From positions 1 to 12,264 of the forward strand of contig CAYLGT010000021.1 in the NCBI GenBank assembly GCA_964383465.1: a stretch of DNA of 12,264 bases, read 5' to 3'. The stretch comes from CAYLGT01 sp964383465. Its GTDB lineage: Bacteria > Patescibacteriota > Saccharimonadia > Saccharimonadales > Saccharimonadaceae. Below the pieces are notes generated by a model. That model made no database searches, was not told where the DNA came from, and worked only from the letters and a program-made list of their open reading frames with translations. This document shows positions 4,447 through 12,209 of this stretch, in pieces. A program made the translations under genes and the position numbers. Positions within the stretch are counted from its first letter, which is position 1, and each line of letters begins with the position of its first letter.

Positions 4447-5322
4447 ATGTATAGCGCAATTTCTGCCAACAAGCGCAACACAGTGGTTATCATGCTCTTG
4501 TTCGTTGCCATCATCGCCGGTCTCGGCTGGGTGTTTAGTGCTGCCTATGGAAGTACGGGCATCTTTTGGGGCGCACTGGTGGGTGGCGCTGTCTACGCGC
4601 TCATACAGTACTTCGCGGCCGCCAAACTAGCACTGGCTATGAATGGCGCCAAAGAGATCGAAAAACGCGACAACCCACGCCTGTATCGTATCGTCGAGAA
4701 CCTGTCGATTACCAACGGCATGCCGATGCCGCGGGTCTATATAGTTGACGACCCAGCGCCGAACGCTTTTGCAACCGGCCGTGACCCAGAGCACGCTTAC
4801 GTCGCAGCAACGACGGGAATTCTGGACATCATGAACGACCGTGAGCTCACGGCGGTTATGGCACACGAGATGGGGCATGTGAAGAACTACGACATACGTG
4901 TCATGATGATCGTTTTCGGACTGGTTAGCGCGATCGGGCTGATCGCCGACATGCTCAGTCGCATGTTCTGGTTTAGTGACAGTGACAATCGTCCTTCGAA
5001 CCCGATCTTTATCGTCGTGGCGGTCGTCGCGGCGCTCATCTCGCCAGTAGTCGCCATGTTAGTGCAAGCAGCCATCTCGCGTCAGCGCGAATACCTCGCG
5101 GATGCCACCGGGGCTATGACAACTCGCGACCCAGAAGCCTTGGCTGACGCGCTCGAAAAACTTGGCACCGTCAGCACTGCCACGGTTCGACAAAATACCT
5201 CTACCGCTCATTTGTTTTTTGCCAACCCACTAAAAAGTAGCTCTTTGCTCAACGCGTTTAGCACTCATCCACCAATCGAAGAGCGCGTTGCACGACTGCG
5301 CGCTATAGGTACTAAGTTTTAG
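4447..5322 (+). CDS. htpX: HtpX-type M48 zinc metalloprotease, membrane-bound
   Basis: Predicted 291-residue inner-membrane endopeptidase of the HtpX (M48B) family, which degrades damaged membrane proteins. Two N-terminal membrane segments (about 13-33 and 38-58) precede the catalytic domain. The zinc site is HEMGH (140-144), with third ligand E215 in SRQREYLAD. Two further membrane segments (about 152-170 and 185-208) lie between them. The family C-terminal FSTHPPIEERVARL (271-284) is intact, so the enzyme should be active. The ATG has no ribosome-binding site: the upstream bases are the last heptamer repeat, as if an insertion displaced the original leader. The next gene starts 4 bases after its stop. 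Confidence 0.95.
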   Translation: MYSAISANKRNTVVIMLLFVAIIAGLGWVFSAAYGSTGIFWGALVGGAVYALIQYFAAAKLALAMNGAKEIEKRDNPRLYRIVENLSITNGMPMPRVYIVDDPAPNAFATGRDPEHAYVAATTGILDIMNDRELTAVMAHEMGHVKNYDIRVMMIVFGLVSAIGLIADMLSRMFWFSDSDNRPSNPIFIVVAVVAALISPVVAMLVQAAISRQREYLADATGAMTTRDPEALADALEKLGTVSTATVRQNTSTAHLFFANPLKSSSLLNAFSTHPPIEERVARLRAIGTKF

Positions 5323-5326
5323 CACC

Positions 5327-6274
5327 ATGGCCCGTTCAAAGAAGACCGCAAAACGTAGCAGCAAAAAAACACCGGCTGCAGCAACTGTTAAAGTTCAGCA
5401 GACGAGTGCACCAAAAGGAGTCATACGATTTAGTAGGCACGTATGGTCCGAACTATGGCTTCGCCGACGACTGTTCGGCGCACTCGTACTGGTCGCGTGG
5501 CTAGCATCACTTTTTGTAAGTGGATCCACGCAGCATGAACAGTACCTGATGCTTCGCGACCTGACGACAACTGTCACCGATGTCTTTGGAGTTTCGAGTA
5601 GCTTACTGCAGTCACTTTCACTCAGCCTGTCCCTTATGGGCGGCGGACTCATGGCGTCTATGAGTGAGGGTCAGCAACTCTGGCAGTTGTTTGTCTTCGT
5701 GATGATTTGGCTGACAGTTGTTTGGCTGCTACGAAGAAGTTTTGCGAGCGAAGAAACTCCAAAACTTCGTGACGGGCTATATAGTGCCGGGGCGCCGCTG
5801 GTCGCTACGCTGGCGCTGCTGGTGATCGGACTACTGCAGCTGCTACCGCTCACTATCGTCATGCTGGGTGTCGCTACCGCAAACAGCAACGGACTGCTTG
5901 CGAGTGTCTGGGGTTCGTTGATTGCACTCGTGTTCATACTGCCTACGCTCGTTCTCACACTGCTATGGCTGACGACAACAGTTTTTGCTAGCGTGATCGT
6001 GACGATTCCTGGAACGTACCCAATCGCTGCGCTTCGATCGGCTCGAAGCATTGTTCGTGGCAGGCGCCTAAAACTGGTGCGCTACATGGTTTGGCTCGGG
6101 TTCATAGTGACGCTACTGGTCGCACTTGTGCTGTTGCCGGTGCTACTACTGGATACCCTGTGGCAGGACAGCTTACCCCTCGTGTCGAGTGTCTTCCAGC
6201 TCATCGTAATCACCGGATTTGTGTACGCTTCTAGTTATGTGTACTTGCTCTACAGGAGCATGATCGATGAATGA
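5327..6274 (+). CDS. polytopic membrane protein with basic N-terminal tail, function unknown
   Basis: Predicted 315-residue integral membrane protein. Residues 1-30 are a Lys/Ser/Ala-rich cytoplasmic tail, followed by about six or seven hydrophobic segments (near 48-66, 95-112, 118-135, 156-182, 192-225, 253-278 and 285-306). A short basic loop with RSARSIVRGRRLKLV (237-251) before the last pair of helices recalls YciC or GDPD-associated membrane-domain proteins, but I cannot assign it. It begins 4 bases after htpX and its last 8 bases overlap the ligA start, so translation is probably coupled. An in-frame internal repeat SLSLSLSLM (97-104 region) is simple low-complexity sequence. Confidence 0.8.
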   Translation: MARSKKTAKRSSKKTPAAATVKVQQTSAPKGVIRFSRHVWSELWLRRRLFGALVLVAWLASLFVSGSTQHEQYLMLRDLTTTVTDVFGVSSSLLQSLSLSLSLMGGGLMASMSEGQQLWQLFVFVMIWLTVVWLLRRSFASEETPKLRDGLYSAGAPLVATLALLVIGLLQLLPLTIVMLGVATANSNGLLASVWGSLIALVFILPTLVLTLLWLTTTVFASVIVTIPGTYPIAALRSARSIVRGRRLKLVRYMVWLGFIVTLLVALVLLPVLLLDTLWQDSLPLVSSVFQLIVITGFVYASSYVYLLYRSMIDE

Positions 6275-8273
6275 GATTTCGGCTGCTCGCTACCATGAGG
6301 TGGTGGAGTTACTTGCTCGCTATGCCTACGAATACTATGTGCTCGATGAGCCTACCGTTGACGACGCTGTCTACGACGGATTGATGCGTGAGGTCAAAGC
6401 ATTTGAACAAGCCCACCCCGACCAAGTTGACCCGAGCAGCCCTTCGCAGCGAGTGGCTGCAGTAGCGCTCGACAAGTTTGTCAAAGTGACCCATAAAAAA
6501 CCGATGATCTCGCTCAACGACGTGTTTTCGCGCGAAGAGGTTGAAGCGTGGGTGCAACGCATGGACAAGTTGTTGCCTGGCAGCAAACACGAGTTTTTCT
6601 GCGACATAAAAAAAGACGGTCTGGCATGTTCGTTGATATATGAAGAGGGTATCCTCGTCCAAGCCGTGACCCGCGGTGATAGCCGTGTCGGTGAAGACGT
6701 GACGATGAACGTTCGTACGATCAAAAGTGTACCACTCAAACTCCGTAGCAGTGGACCGGCCACATTTCTGACTGGACGTACCGAGATTCGTGGTGAAATC
6801 GTCATGCTCAAAAAAGACTTCGAAGCCCTCAACAAAACACGTGAGGCAGCGGGTCAGCCGACGTTTAAAAATCCACGAAACTTGGCTGCCGGGACTATAC
6901 GACAGCTCGACCCGAAACTTGTCGCCGAGCGTCCGTTGACGTTCATCGGCTATGATTTGCTTCGGGATGATCCTAGCGATGTGCCGACAAACATGTTTGC
7001 CTATGAGACGATGCGTAGTCTCGGAGTGTATGCCTCACCAGAGGCGGAAACCTTTACCTGGCTCGAAAATGTTATGCATTACGTTGATGAGTGGGGTGAA
7101 AAGCGTCATGAGCTGCCATATAACACAGACGGACTCGTCATAAAGGTCAACGATCGTGCCCAGTATGAAAAGATGGGCACAGTTGGCAAAAACCCGCGTG
7201 CGGCAGTCGCGTTTAAGTACGCTGCCGAGCAAGCGACAACTATCGTCAAAGACGTCGTCATCAGCATAGGCCGAACTGGCGCCGCAACGCCAGTCGCTGT
7301 GTTTGACCCGGTCGATGTCGCAGGGACGACGGTTCAGCATGCTAGTTTGCATAACGCGGACGAGATCGCTCGACTCGACGTACGGCGCGGTGATACGGTT
7401 GTCATCTTCAAAGCGGGTGACATCATCCCGCAAGTCGAGTCGGTTATCACAGAACTACGCCCGAAGAAGTCTGAAGCCATCGACTATGAAGCCGAGCTAG
7501 CCCGACAATACCCAGAGCTAGAATTTGAACGACCGGGTGGAGAGGCGGTGTACCGAGTCAAAGGACTCAGCGGTCCGATCATCCTGAAACGATCACTCGA
7601 ACACTTTGCAAGTAAAGGTGCGCTCGACATCGACACGCTCGGCGAGAAAAACGTCGTGGCGCTTGTCGACGCTGGGTATGTCGAGGACCTGGCTGACATC
7701 TACCGACTGACAAAAGAAGACTTACTCAAACTCGATCGTTTTGCTGACATATCAGCCCAGAAGCTTGTCGATGCAATTGCCGAAAAACGTACGCCGCCAC
7801 TCGAACGCTTCGTCTATGGGCTCGGTATCCGTCACGTGGGAGTACAGACTGCCATAGACCTGGTAAACGCCTTTGGCTCACTTGAGAGCTTAGAGCACGC
7901 GACTATAGATCAGCTAAAGGCTGTCGACGGTGTCGGTGAAGTTGTCGCTGAAAGTATCGCGGCATGGTTTGCCGACGAAGATAACCTGAGTCTGCTCGAA
8001 AAGTTCGACGCGCTCGGCGTCAAACCTCACTTTGAGAAAAAGTCTGGCAAGCTCGACGGAATGAGCTTTGTCGTCACGGGGACTCTGGAGAGTATGGGCC
8101 GCGACATCGCCGCAGAGCGTGTGCGTGCACTTGGCGGTACATTCCAGAGTAGTGTCGGCAAAGACACGACCTATCTCGTCGCTGGCGGTAAAGTGGGCGC
8201 GAGTAAGCTAAAAAAAGCCGAAAGCTACGGAACAAAGATAATTAACGAAGAAGAATTTCTGAAGCTGATCTAA
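6267..8273 (+). CDS. ligA: NAD+-dependent DNA ligase LigA lacking the zinc-finger cysteines
   Basis: Predicted 668-residue ligase, normal length, that seals nicks in replication and repair using NAD+. The order is domain Ia (about 1-65), an adenylation domain with nucleophile K115 in KKDG (115-118), motif DGLVIKVND (288-296) and FKYAAEQ (316-322), and an OB fold with SIGRTGAATPVAVFDPV (333-349). A zinc-finger region (about 405-445), HhH repeats (about 450-585) and a BRCT domain (about 593-668, GTLESMGRDIAAERV) follow. In the zinc-finger region all four cysteines are gone; equivalent positions appear to be Y415, L418, V431 and G436, while the flanking LEHFASKGALDIDTLGEK is well conserved. The protein has only two cysteines, C112 and C121. 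AGGAG at 6254-6258 serves the ATG, which overlaps the upstream gene by 8 bases. Confidence 0.97.
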   Translation: MNEISAARYHEVVELLARYAYEYYVLDEPTVDDAVYDGLMREVKAFEQAHPDQVDPSSPSQRVAAVALDKFVKVTHKKPMISLNDVFSREEVEAWVQRMDKLLPGSKHEFFCDIKKDGLACSLIYEEGILVQAVTRGDSRVGEDVTMNVRTIKSVPLKLRSSGPATFLTGRTEIRGEIVMLKKDFEALNKTREAAGQPTFKNPRNLAAGTIRQLDPKLVAERPLTFIGYDLLRDDPSDVPTNMFAYETMRSLGVYASPEAETFTWLENVMHYVDEWGEKRHELPYNTDGLVIKVNDRAQYEKMGTVGKNPRAAVAFKYAAEQATTIVKDVVISIGRTGAATPVAVFDPVDVAGTTVQHASLHNADEIARLDVRRGDTVVIFKAGDIIPQVESVITELRPKKSEAIDYEAELARQYPELEFERPGGEAVYRVKGLSGPIILKRSLEHFASKGALDIDTLGEKNVVALVDAGYVEDLADIYRLTKEDLLKLDRFADISAQKLVDAIAEKRTPPLERFVYGLGIRHVGVQTAIDLVNAFGSLESLEHATIDQLKAVDGVGEVVAESIAAWFADEDNLSLLEKFDALGVKPHFEKKSGKLDGMSFVVTGTLESMGRDIAAERVRALGGTFQSSVGKDTTYLVAGGKVGASKLKKAESYGTKIINEEEFLKLI

Positions 8274-8295
8274 AAGACTTCAGTGTGCTAAGAAA

Positions 8296-10098
8296 ATGAC
8301 GAAAAAACAACTTTCACTGCGCGAACAGGCAAAGGCGATAGCGTCAGTAGCGACGCTGAGCTTTCGAACGTCACCGCTTGCGGTCCTCTTCAAGTTCGTA
8401 GGGGCCATACTCGACGCTGGACTTCCACTTATCACTGCTTACTTCGCGGCGCTTACCACCACGGCACTCGTTGGCGCGTTTTCGGGTAACCAGGTGGCTG
8501 GTAACCAGGCGGTAGTGTATGTGATAATCACGTCCGCGCTTGGTCTGGTGATGACAGTGTGGAGAAGTTTGGATCAGTACGTCCAAGCAAAGATGCGCTA
8601 CGTCGTCGAGGCCCGAGTAAGCGATAGTATGTATGATCAATTTCTCAACCTCGATTTTTGGCGATACGACGACAAAGAGACGGCGGATTTGTATGACAGA
8701 GCAAAACGTTTTGCCAGTTTTTTCGCCTATGTGTTTGACCGACTTGCTTCGTTGCTCGCACAGCTCATCACTATAGTGTTTTCTATCGTCGCTATGGCGA
8801 CGCTAAATGTCTGGGTGGCTCTGGGCCTTTTTGTCGCACTAGCCCCTGGTGTTTACCTGCAGTTCAAGTTGTCGCGAGAACAAGTGAAACACTGGAACGA
8901 GAACGTCGAGACGAGGCGAGCGCGTAACCTCATAGAATGGGACATGATTCATCCGGAGAAGATAGCCGAGATACGACTCTATGGGCTCGTTGGTCATCTC
9001 ATGCAGCTGCGCAATATGTACAGGGAGAAGGATGAGTTCGAACGTATCCAGTTTGAACGTAAGTATATATCGAAGCGTCTCGGGGCAGACGTGCTCGAGT
9101 TTTTGCTGCAAGTCGCCAGTCTCATATGGATAGTGATGGAAATCATCGGAAGACGTCAGCCGGTTGGACAATTTATCTACGTACAGACTGTCGTCGAACG
9201 GGCAATCAATGGCGCGAATCAGTTTGTCTCAACTCTGGCAAGTCTTGATGAAGACCTGGCTAACCTTTTCGACTATCAGGAATTTATGAAAATGCCTCGC
9301 CGAAAAGGCGGGAAAGTAGTACTGACGTCTCCTCCGAAAAAGATCGAACTTCAACAGGTGAGTTTTAGGTATCATGGAGAAAACACTCCCGAAGTGCTGA
9401 GAGATATAAGTCTCACTATAAAGCACGAACAGCATGTAGCGTTCGTTGGCGAAAACGGTGCGGGCAAAACAACCCTCATCAAACTACTTGCCGGTTTGTA
9501 TGAGCCAACTTCAGGAAAAATTCTGATCGACGGAATACCGCTTCATGACATCGAACTGGCTTCATGGCATAGACAGCTCGGCATACTTGGACAAGAGTTT
9601 ATACGCTACTCGTTTGCCACCGCAGGAGACAATGTCAGGTTTGGTGACGTCGTGCGAGCAAATGATTCGATCGAGGATGCGCTTGAACAAGCCGAGGCCA
9701 CGAAATTTGTCGGTAAGCTTCCAAAAGGCGAGCAAACCTATGTGGATAATTGGATGGAGGACGATGAGGGCAATAAAGGAACCGAACTTTCTGGAGGCCA
9801 ATGGCAGCGACTAGCTTTGGCTCGAAATTTCTTCCGTGATGCACCAGTCATCATTCTGGACGAGCCTACGAGCGCTATCGATGCGTTAGCAGAGGCGCGG
9901 ATATTTGAAAGGCTTTTCAAGCGAACAAACAAAACGATCATCACCATAAGTCACCGGGTGACCACACTTGAGAAAGCCGATCGGATATATATGTTTGAAA
10001 ATGGACACTTGGTTGAACAGGGTACGCACAAAGACTTAGCAAAAGCGGACGGTGCATACAGTCATTTGTTTGCAGCTCAGCTGAAGTCAAAAGCATGA
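8296..10098 (+). CDS. ABC exporter half-transporter (membrane domain plus ATPase), MsbA-like architecture
   Basis: Predicted 600-residue protein. The N-terminal membrane domain (about 20-310) has hydrophobic segments near 28-58, 72-90, 150-190 and 265-285. The C-terminal nucleotide-binding domain (about 350-595) has Walker A GENGAGKT (385-392), Q-loop Q433, signature LSGGQ (498-502), Walker B VIILDE (518-523) and H-loop H553. All catalytic motifs are intact. Half-transporters of this type work as dimers and export lipids, peptides or drugs; the substrate cannot be told. No partner half-transporter is adjacent, so a homodimer is likely. It starts 22 bases after ligA. There is a 15-bp in-frame duplication in a loop (8485-8514, residues GNQVA/GNQAV). 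The ATG has no obvious ribosome-binding site. Confidence 0.93.
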   Translation: MTKKQLSLREQAKAIASVATLSFRTSPLAVLFKFVGAILDAGLPLITAYFAALTTTALVGAFSGNQVAGNQAVVYVIITSALGLVMTVWRSLDQYVQAKMRYVVEARVSDSMYDQFLNLDFWRYDDKETADLYDRAKRFASFFAYVFDRLASLLAQLITIVFSIVAMATLNVWVALGLFVALAPGVYLQFKLSREQVKHWNENVETRRARNLIEWDMIHPEKIAEIRLYGLVGHLMQLRNMYREKDEFERIQFERKYISKRLGADVLEFLLQVASLIWIVMEIIGRRQPVGQFIYVQTVVERAINGANQFVSTLASLDEDLANLFDYQEFMKMPRRKGGKVVLTSPPKKIELQQVSFRYHGENTPEVLRDISLTIKHEQHVAFVGENGAGKTTLIKLLAGLYEPTSGKILIDGIPLHDIELASWHRQLGILGQEFIRYSFATAGDNVRFGDVVRANDSIEDALEQAEATKFVGKLPKGEQTYVDNWMEDDEGNKGTELSGGQWQRLALARNFFRDAPVIILDEPTSAIDALAEARIFERLFKRTNKTIITISHRVTTLEKADRIYMFENGHLVEQGTHKDLAKADGAYSHLFAAQLKSKA

Positions 10099-10127
10099 TT
10101 TACGGAGCATAACAAAAGCGCTACAGT
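10099..10127 (+). promoter_or_regulatory. possible internal promoter for the ABC-2 gene pair, predicting a leaderless mRNA
   Basis: TTTACG (10099-10104), a 17-nt spacer and TACAGT (10122-10127). Each hexamer matches the consensus at 4 of 6. Position +1 would fall on or next to the A of ATG 10134, which has no ribosome-binding site within the usual distance. Confidence 0.3.
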
Positions 10128-10133
10128 AAAAGT

Positions 10134-10835
10134 ATGCATAAGGGAATTGTTGCTAAATCACTGACGGTTCGCAAACAAAAACAAGTCATTTTGGATGATC
10201 TGAGCTTCGCTGTAGAGCCAGGAAAACTCACTGGACTTATAGGTCCGAGCGGGGCTGGTAAGACGACGATCATGCGTGTCATAGTCGGCCTACAACTTCC
10301 GACCGACGGGACGGTGACGGTTAATGGTTTGCCAGTCGGGCATAAGGACCTGAGGAGTTCGATAGGCTACGTCACCCAAGATCCGGCGATCTACGAAGAC
10401 CTGACAGTTCGTCAAAACCTGGAGTACTTCGCAGGCCTCATAGGTGCACATAATGTCGATGAAGTGCTAGGTATGGTAGATCTGAGGCCGCAAGCAAAGC
10501 AGCTCGCTATGACACTTTCTGGTGGTCAGCGGGCACGAGTAAGTTTGGCGTTGGCACTGCTTGGTGATCCTGGAGTTTTGGTGCTTGACGAGCCGACTGT
10601 GGGGCTTGACCCAGTCCTTCGACAACATCTCTGGAAACTGTTCCGAAAGTTTGCCGACAAGGGAAAGACGATCGTTATTTCTAGCCATGTCATGGATGAA
10701 GCCGAACGCTGCGACAATGTCATGCTAGTCCGTGATGGTCACTTACTATGGACTGAAGGACGGAAAGAGTTGTTGAAGGACACGAAAACATCGAGTGTTG
10801 AAGAAGCGTTTTTGAAGAAAGTGGGGGAGAAATAG
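10134..10835 (+). CDS. ABC-2 type transporter ATP-binding protein
   Basis: Predicted 233-residue stand-alone ATPase of the CcmA/DrrA-like group. It has Walker A GPSGAGKT (37-44), Q-loop Q82 in TQDPAIYEDLTV, signature LSGGQ (128-132), Walker B VLVLDE (148-153) with D-loop GLDP, and H-loop H185 in ISSHVMDEAERCD. It powers the permease encoded 1 base downstream; the pair would export a lipid, polymer or drug across the cytoplasmic membrane. It is 35 bases after the ABC exporter. The C-terminal extension after residue 205 is short, as is usual in this group. Confidence 0.94.
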   Translation: MHKGIVAKSLTVRKQKQVILDDLSFAVEPGKLTGLIGPSGAGKTTIMRVIVGLQLPTDGTVTVNGLPVGHKDLRSSIGYVTQDPAIYEDLTVRQNLEYFAGLIGAHNVDEVLGMVDLRPQAKQLAMTLSGGQRARVSLALALLGDPGVLVLDEPTVGLDPVLRQHLWKLFRKFADKGKTIVISSHVMDEAERCDNVMLVRDGHLLWTEGRKELLKDTKTSSVEEAFLKKVGEK

Positions 10836-10836
10836 T

Positions 10837-11577
10837 ATGTACCACGTCAAAGCAACACTCGCTACTACACGACGTATCCTCCGACAATTGTCACATGACC
10901 ATCGCTCGGTTGCTCTGATCTTCATGGTGCCGGTTGTGCTCATGAGTCTACTCTGGTGGCTGTTTAGTGACAACGAACGCCAGTTTGACATGGTGGCGCC
11001 AGCGCTGCTCGGGGTATTTCCGTTTACGATCATGTTTCTCATCACCAGCATCACGACGCTGAGGGAACGAACGAGTGGCACTTTGCAGCGGGTGCTCGTG
11101 ACACCGATCGGCCGGCTCGACGTCATACTCGGCTATACGTTTGCCTTTGGGCTACTGGCTATAGTCCAGTCGCTGATCGCCAGCTCGGTCGCAATATGGC
11201 TGCTCGGTATGGACGTCGCTGGTCCGCAGTGGTTTGTGGTCGTTGTAGCACTCTGCGACGCACTGCTTGGGACGGCTCTCGGGTTGTTTGTGAGTGCGTT
11301 TGCGCGAACTGAGTTCCAGGCGGTCCAGTTCATGCCAGCGCTGATCTTCCCACAATTTCTCGTTTGTGGGCTACTCGTCCCACTAGAGAAGATGCCGGAT
11401 CTGCTCGAAAAGATCGCCTACTGGCTGCCACTCACCTATGCAGTAGATGCTCTGAACCGTGTCACGCGTGAAGTTGATCTAAGCAGCGAAGCCTGGCGTG
11501 ATGTCTGGGTGGTGTTAGCGTTTGTCGTCGGCGCGATCATACTCGGCGCTCTGACACTGCGACGTCGCGAAAAGTAA
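10837..11577 (+). CDS. ABC-2 type transporter permease
   Basis: Predicted 246-residue membrane protein with six hydrophobic segments (near 25-43, 54-74, 97-124, 131-155, 165-183 and 223-240). Family hallmarks are RERTSGTLQRVLVTPIGRLD (76-95), which faces the ATPase, and the LPLTYAVDALNRV stretch (197-209). GGGGGAG at 10823-10829 precedes the start by 7 bases and lies inside the end of the ATPase gene, which stops 1 base upstream, so the two are almost certainly co-translated as a complex. It is the last gene of the plus-strand run and ends in a terminator that includes its stop codon. Confidence 0.93.
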   Translation: MYHVKATLATTRRILRQLSHDHRSVALIFMVPVVLMSLLWWLFSDNERQFDMVAPALLGVFPFTIMFLITSITTLRERTSGTLQRVLVTPIGRLDVILGYTFAFGLLAIVQSLIASSVAIWLLGMDVAGPQWFVVVVALCDALLGTALGLFVSAFARTEFQAVQFMPALIFPQFLVCGLLVPLEKMPDLLEKIAYWLPLTYAVDALNRVTREVDLSSEAWRDVWVVLAFVVGAIILGALTLRRREK

Positions 11578-11604
11578 AAACTCCCCAAGATGGAGAGTTT
11601 TTAC
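11574..11604. terminator. bidirectional intrinsic terminator between convergent genes
   Basis: GTAAAAACTC (11574-11583) and GAGTTTTTAC (11595-11604) form a 10-bp stem, with a further CC/GG inside. The A5/T5 blocks give a T-run on either strand. It serves the ABC-2 permease (plus; the stop codon lies in the left arm) and the RRM gene (minus; stop 20 bases away). Confidence 0.8.
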
Positions 11605-11624
11605 AGTTTGAGGACCAGCTAGAC

Positions 11625-11879
11625 TTAGCGGTCTTCGCGAGGACGAGCCTCGTTGACAGTGATTGTGCGACCGTCGAGCTCAGAATTGTTGAGCTTTTCG
11701 ATTGCTGCGTCACCTTCAGCGTCGTTTTCGAATTCGACAAAACCAAAACCGCGGCTGCGGCCTGATTCACGGTCGGTGATGACCTTTGCACTAGCAACAG
11801 TTCCGCAAGTAGCGAAGTGAGCTGCGAGTGTGTCGTCAGTGGTGCCCCATGCGAGGCTACCAACAAAGAGTTTCTTCAC
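11625..11879 (-). CDS. small RRM-type RNA-binding protein
   Basis: Predicted 84-residue protein that is almost entirely one RNA-recognition motif. RNP2 is LFVGSL (4-9) and RNP1 is RGFGFVEF (43-50), with the aromatic residues that stack on RNA bases present. The C-terminus is a short charged tail (ARPREDR). Such single-RRM proteins in bacteria bind RNA and are often cold- or stress-induced; targets are unknown. The start codon is GTG (11879). Two AAGG sites upstream come from a 10-bp tandem repeat, the nearer one about 12 bases from the start. It is convergent with the ABC-2 operon and monocistronic. Confidence 0.93.
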   Translation of the reverse strand: MKKLFVGSLAWGTTDDTLAAHFATCGTVASAKVITDRESGRSRGFGFVEFENDAEGDAAIEKLNNSELDGRTITVNEARPREDR

Positions 11880-11888
11880 GTGTAGTTC

Positions 11889-11908
11889 TACCTTGTATTA
11901 CCTTGTAT
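11889..11908 (-). repeat. 10-bp perfect tandem repeat in the RRM leader, duplicating a ribosome-binding-like site
   Basis: TACCTTGTAT occurs twice in a row. On the minus strand each unit supplies ACAAGGT, ending 9 bases upstream of the GTG start region. It could duplicate the Shine-Dalgarno site or be a protein- or RNA-binding repeat. Confidence 0.6.
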
Positions 11909-12028
11909 TCACTTTCAGTTCGACCAGCGGGTGAATACGTTTTGGTGTGACGTAGGAACCGCGCGTTACCTGAACATGTTTAGTTAACCACGATTCCTGA
12001 GAAATTGCGAGCATAAGTACAATCGAGC
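11909..12028. other. non-coding stretch upstream of the RRM gene
   Basis: No supported gene. A TTGACA on the minus strand (12035-12030) with TATGCT 14 bases later could be a weak RRM promoter with a long 5' leader of about 130 nt, as in some cold-shock genes. The spacing is poor and the call is tentative. Confidence 0.3.
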
Positions 12029-12057
12029 TTGTCAAACCACTTATGGTGTGGCATGAT
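12029..12057 (+). promoter_or_regulatory. sigma70-type promoter of the candidate small RNA
   Basis: TTGTCA (12029-12034, 5 of 6), a 17-nt spacer and CATGAT (12052-12057, 4 of 6). The predicted start near 12062-12064 coincides with the first base-paired nucleotide of the RNA. The -35 overlaps a TTGACA on the other strand. Confidence 0.5.
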
Positions 12058-12061
12058 ACTA

Positions 12062-12188
12062 GTGTTAGCTGGTGCGCACGAGGTTGCGCGTCGTTGAAAC
12101 AAAAACTTTACCAAAACACACCACAGCCTCGGGTGGGCGCGCAGCAGCTCACACCAGACATCGCCCCTACTCAAAGGGGCGGTTTTTG
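12062..12188 (+). ncRNA. candidate structured small RNA of about 125 nt, family not recognised
   Basis: The closing stem pairs GTGTTAGCT (12062-12070) with AGCTCACAC (12146-12154), with one mismatch. Inside, GTGCGCA (12072-12078) can pair locally with TGCGCGT (12085-12091) or with GCGCGC at 12137-12142. The hairpin loop CGAGG (12079-12083) is complementary to CCTCG (12127-12131), so a pseudoknot or alternative fold is possible. G-U pairs favour the plus strand. An A-rich, unpaired section (12096-12122) follows the hairpin. A promoter precedes it and an intrinsic terminator ends it. It lacks the SRP GGAA tetraloop, tmRNA ends and RNase P core sequences, and is short for 6S RNA. Confidence 0.5.
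12162..12187 (+). terminator. intrinsic terminator of the candidate small RNA
   Basis: CGCCCCT (12162-12168) and AGGGGCG (12175-12181) form a 7-bp stem with loop ACTCAA, followed by G and T5. There is no T-run on the minus strand, so it acts on plus-strand transcription. Confidence 0.75.
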
Positions 12189-12209
12189 TGGTAGGATAGT
12201 CATGGATAC

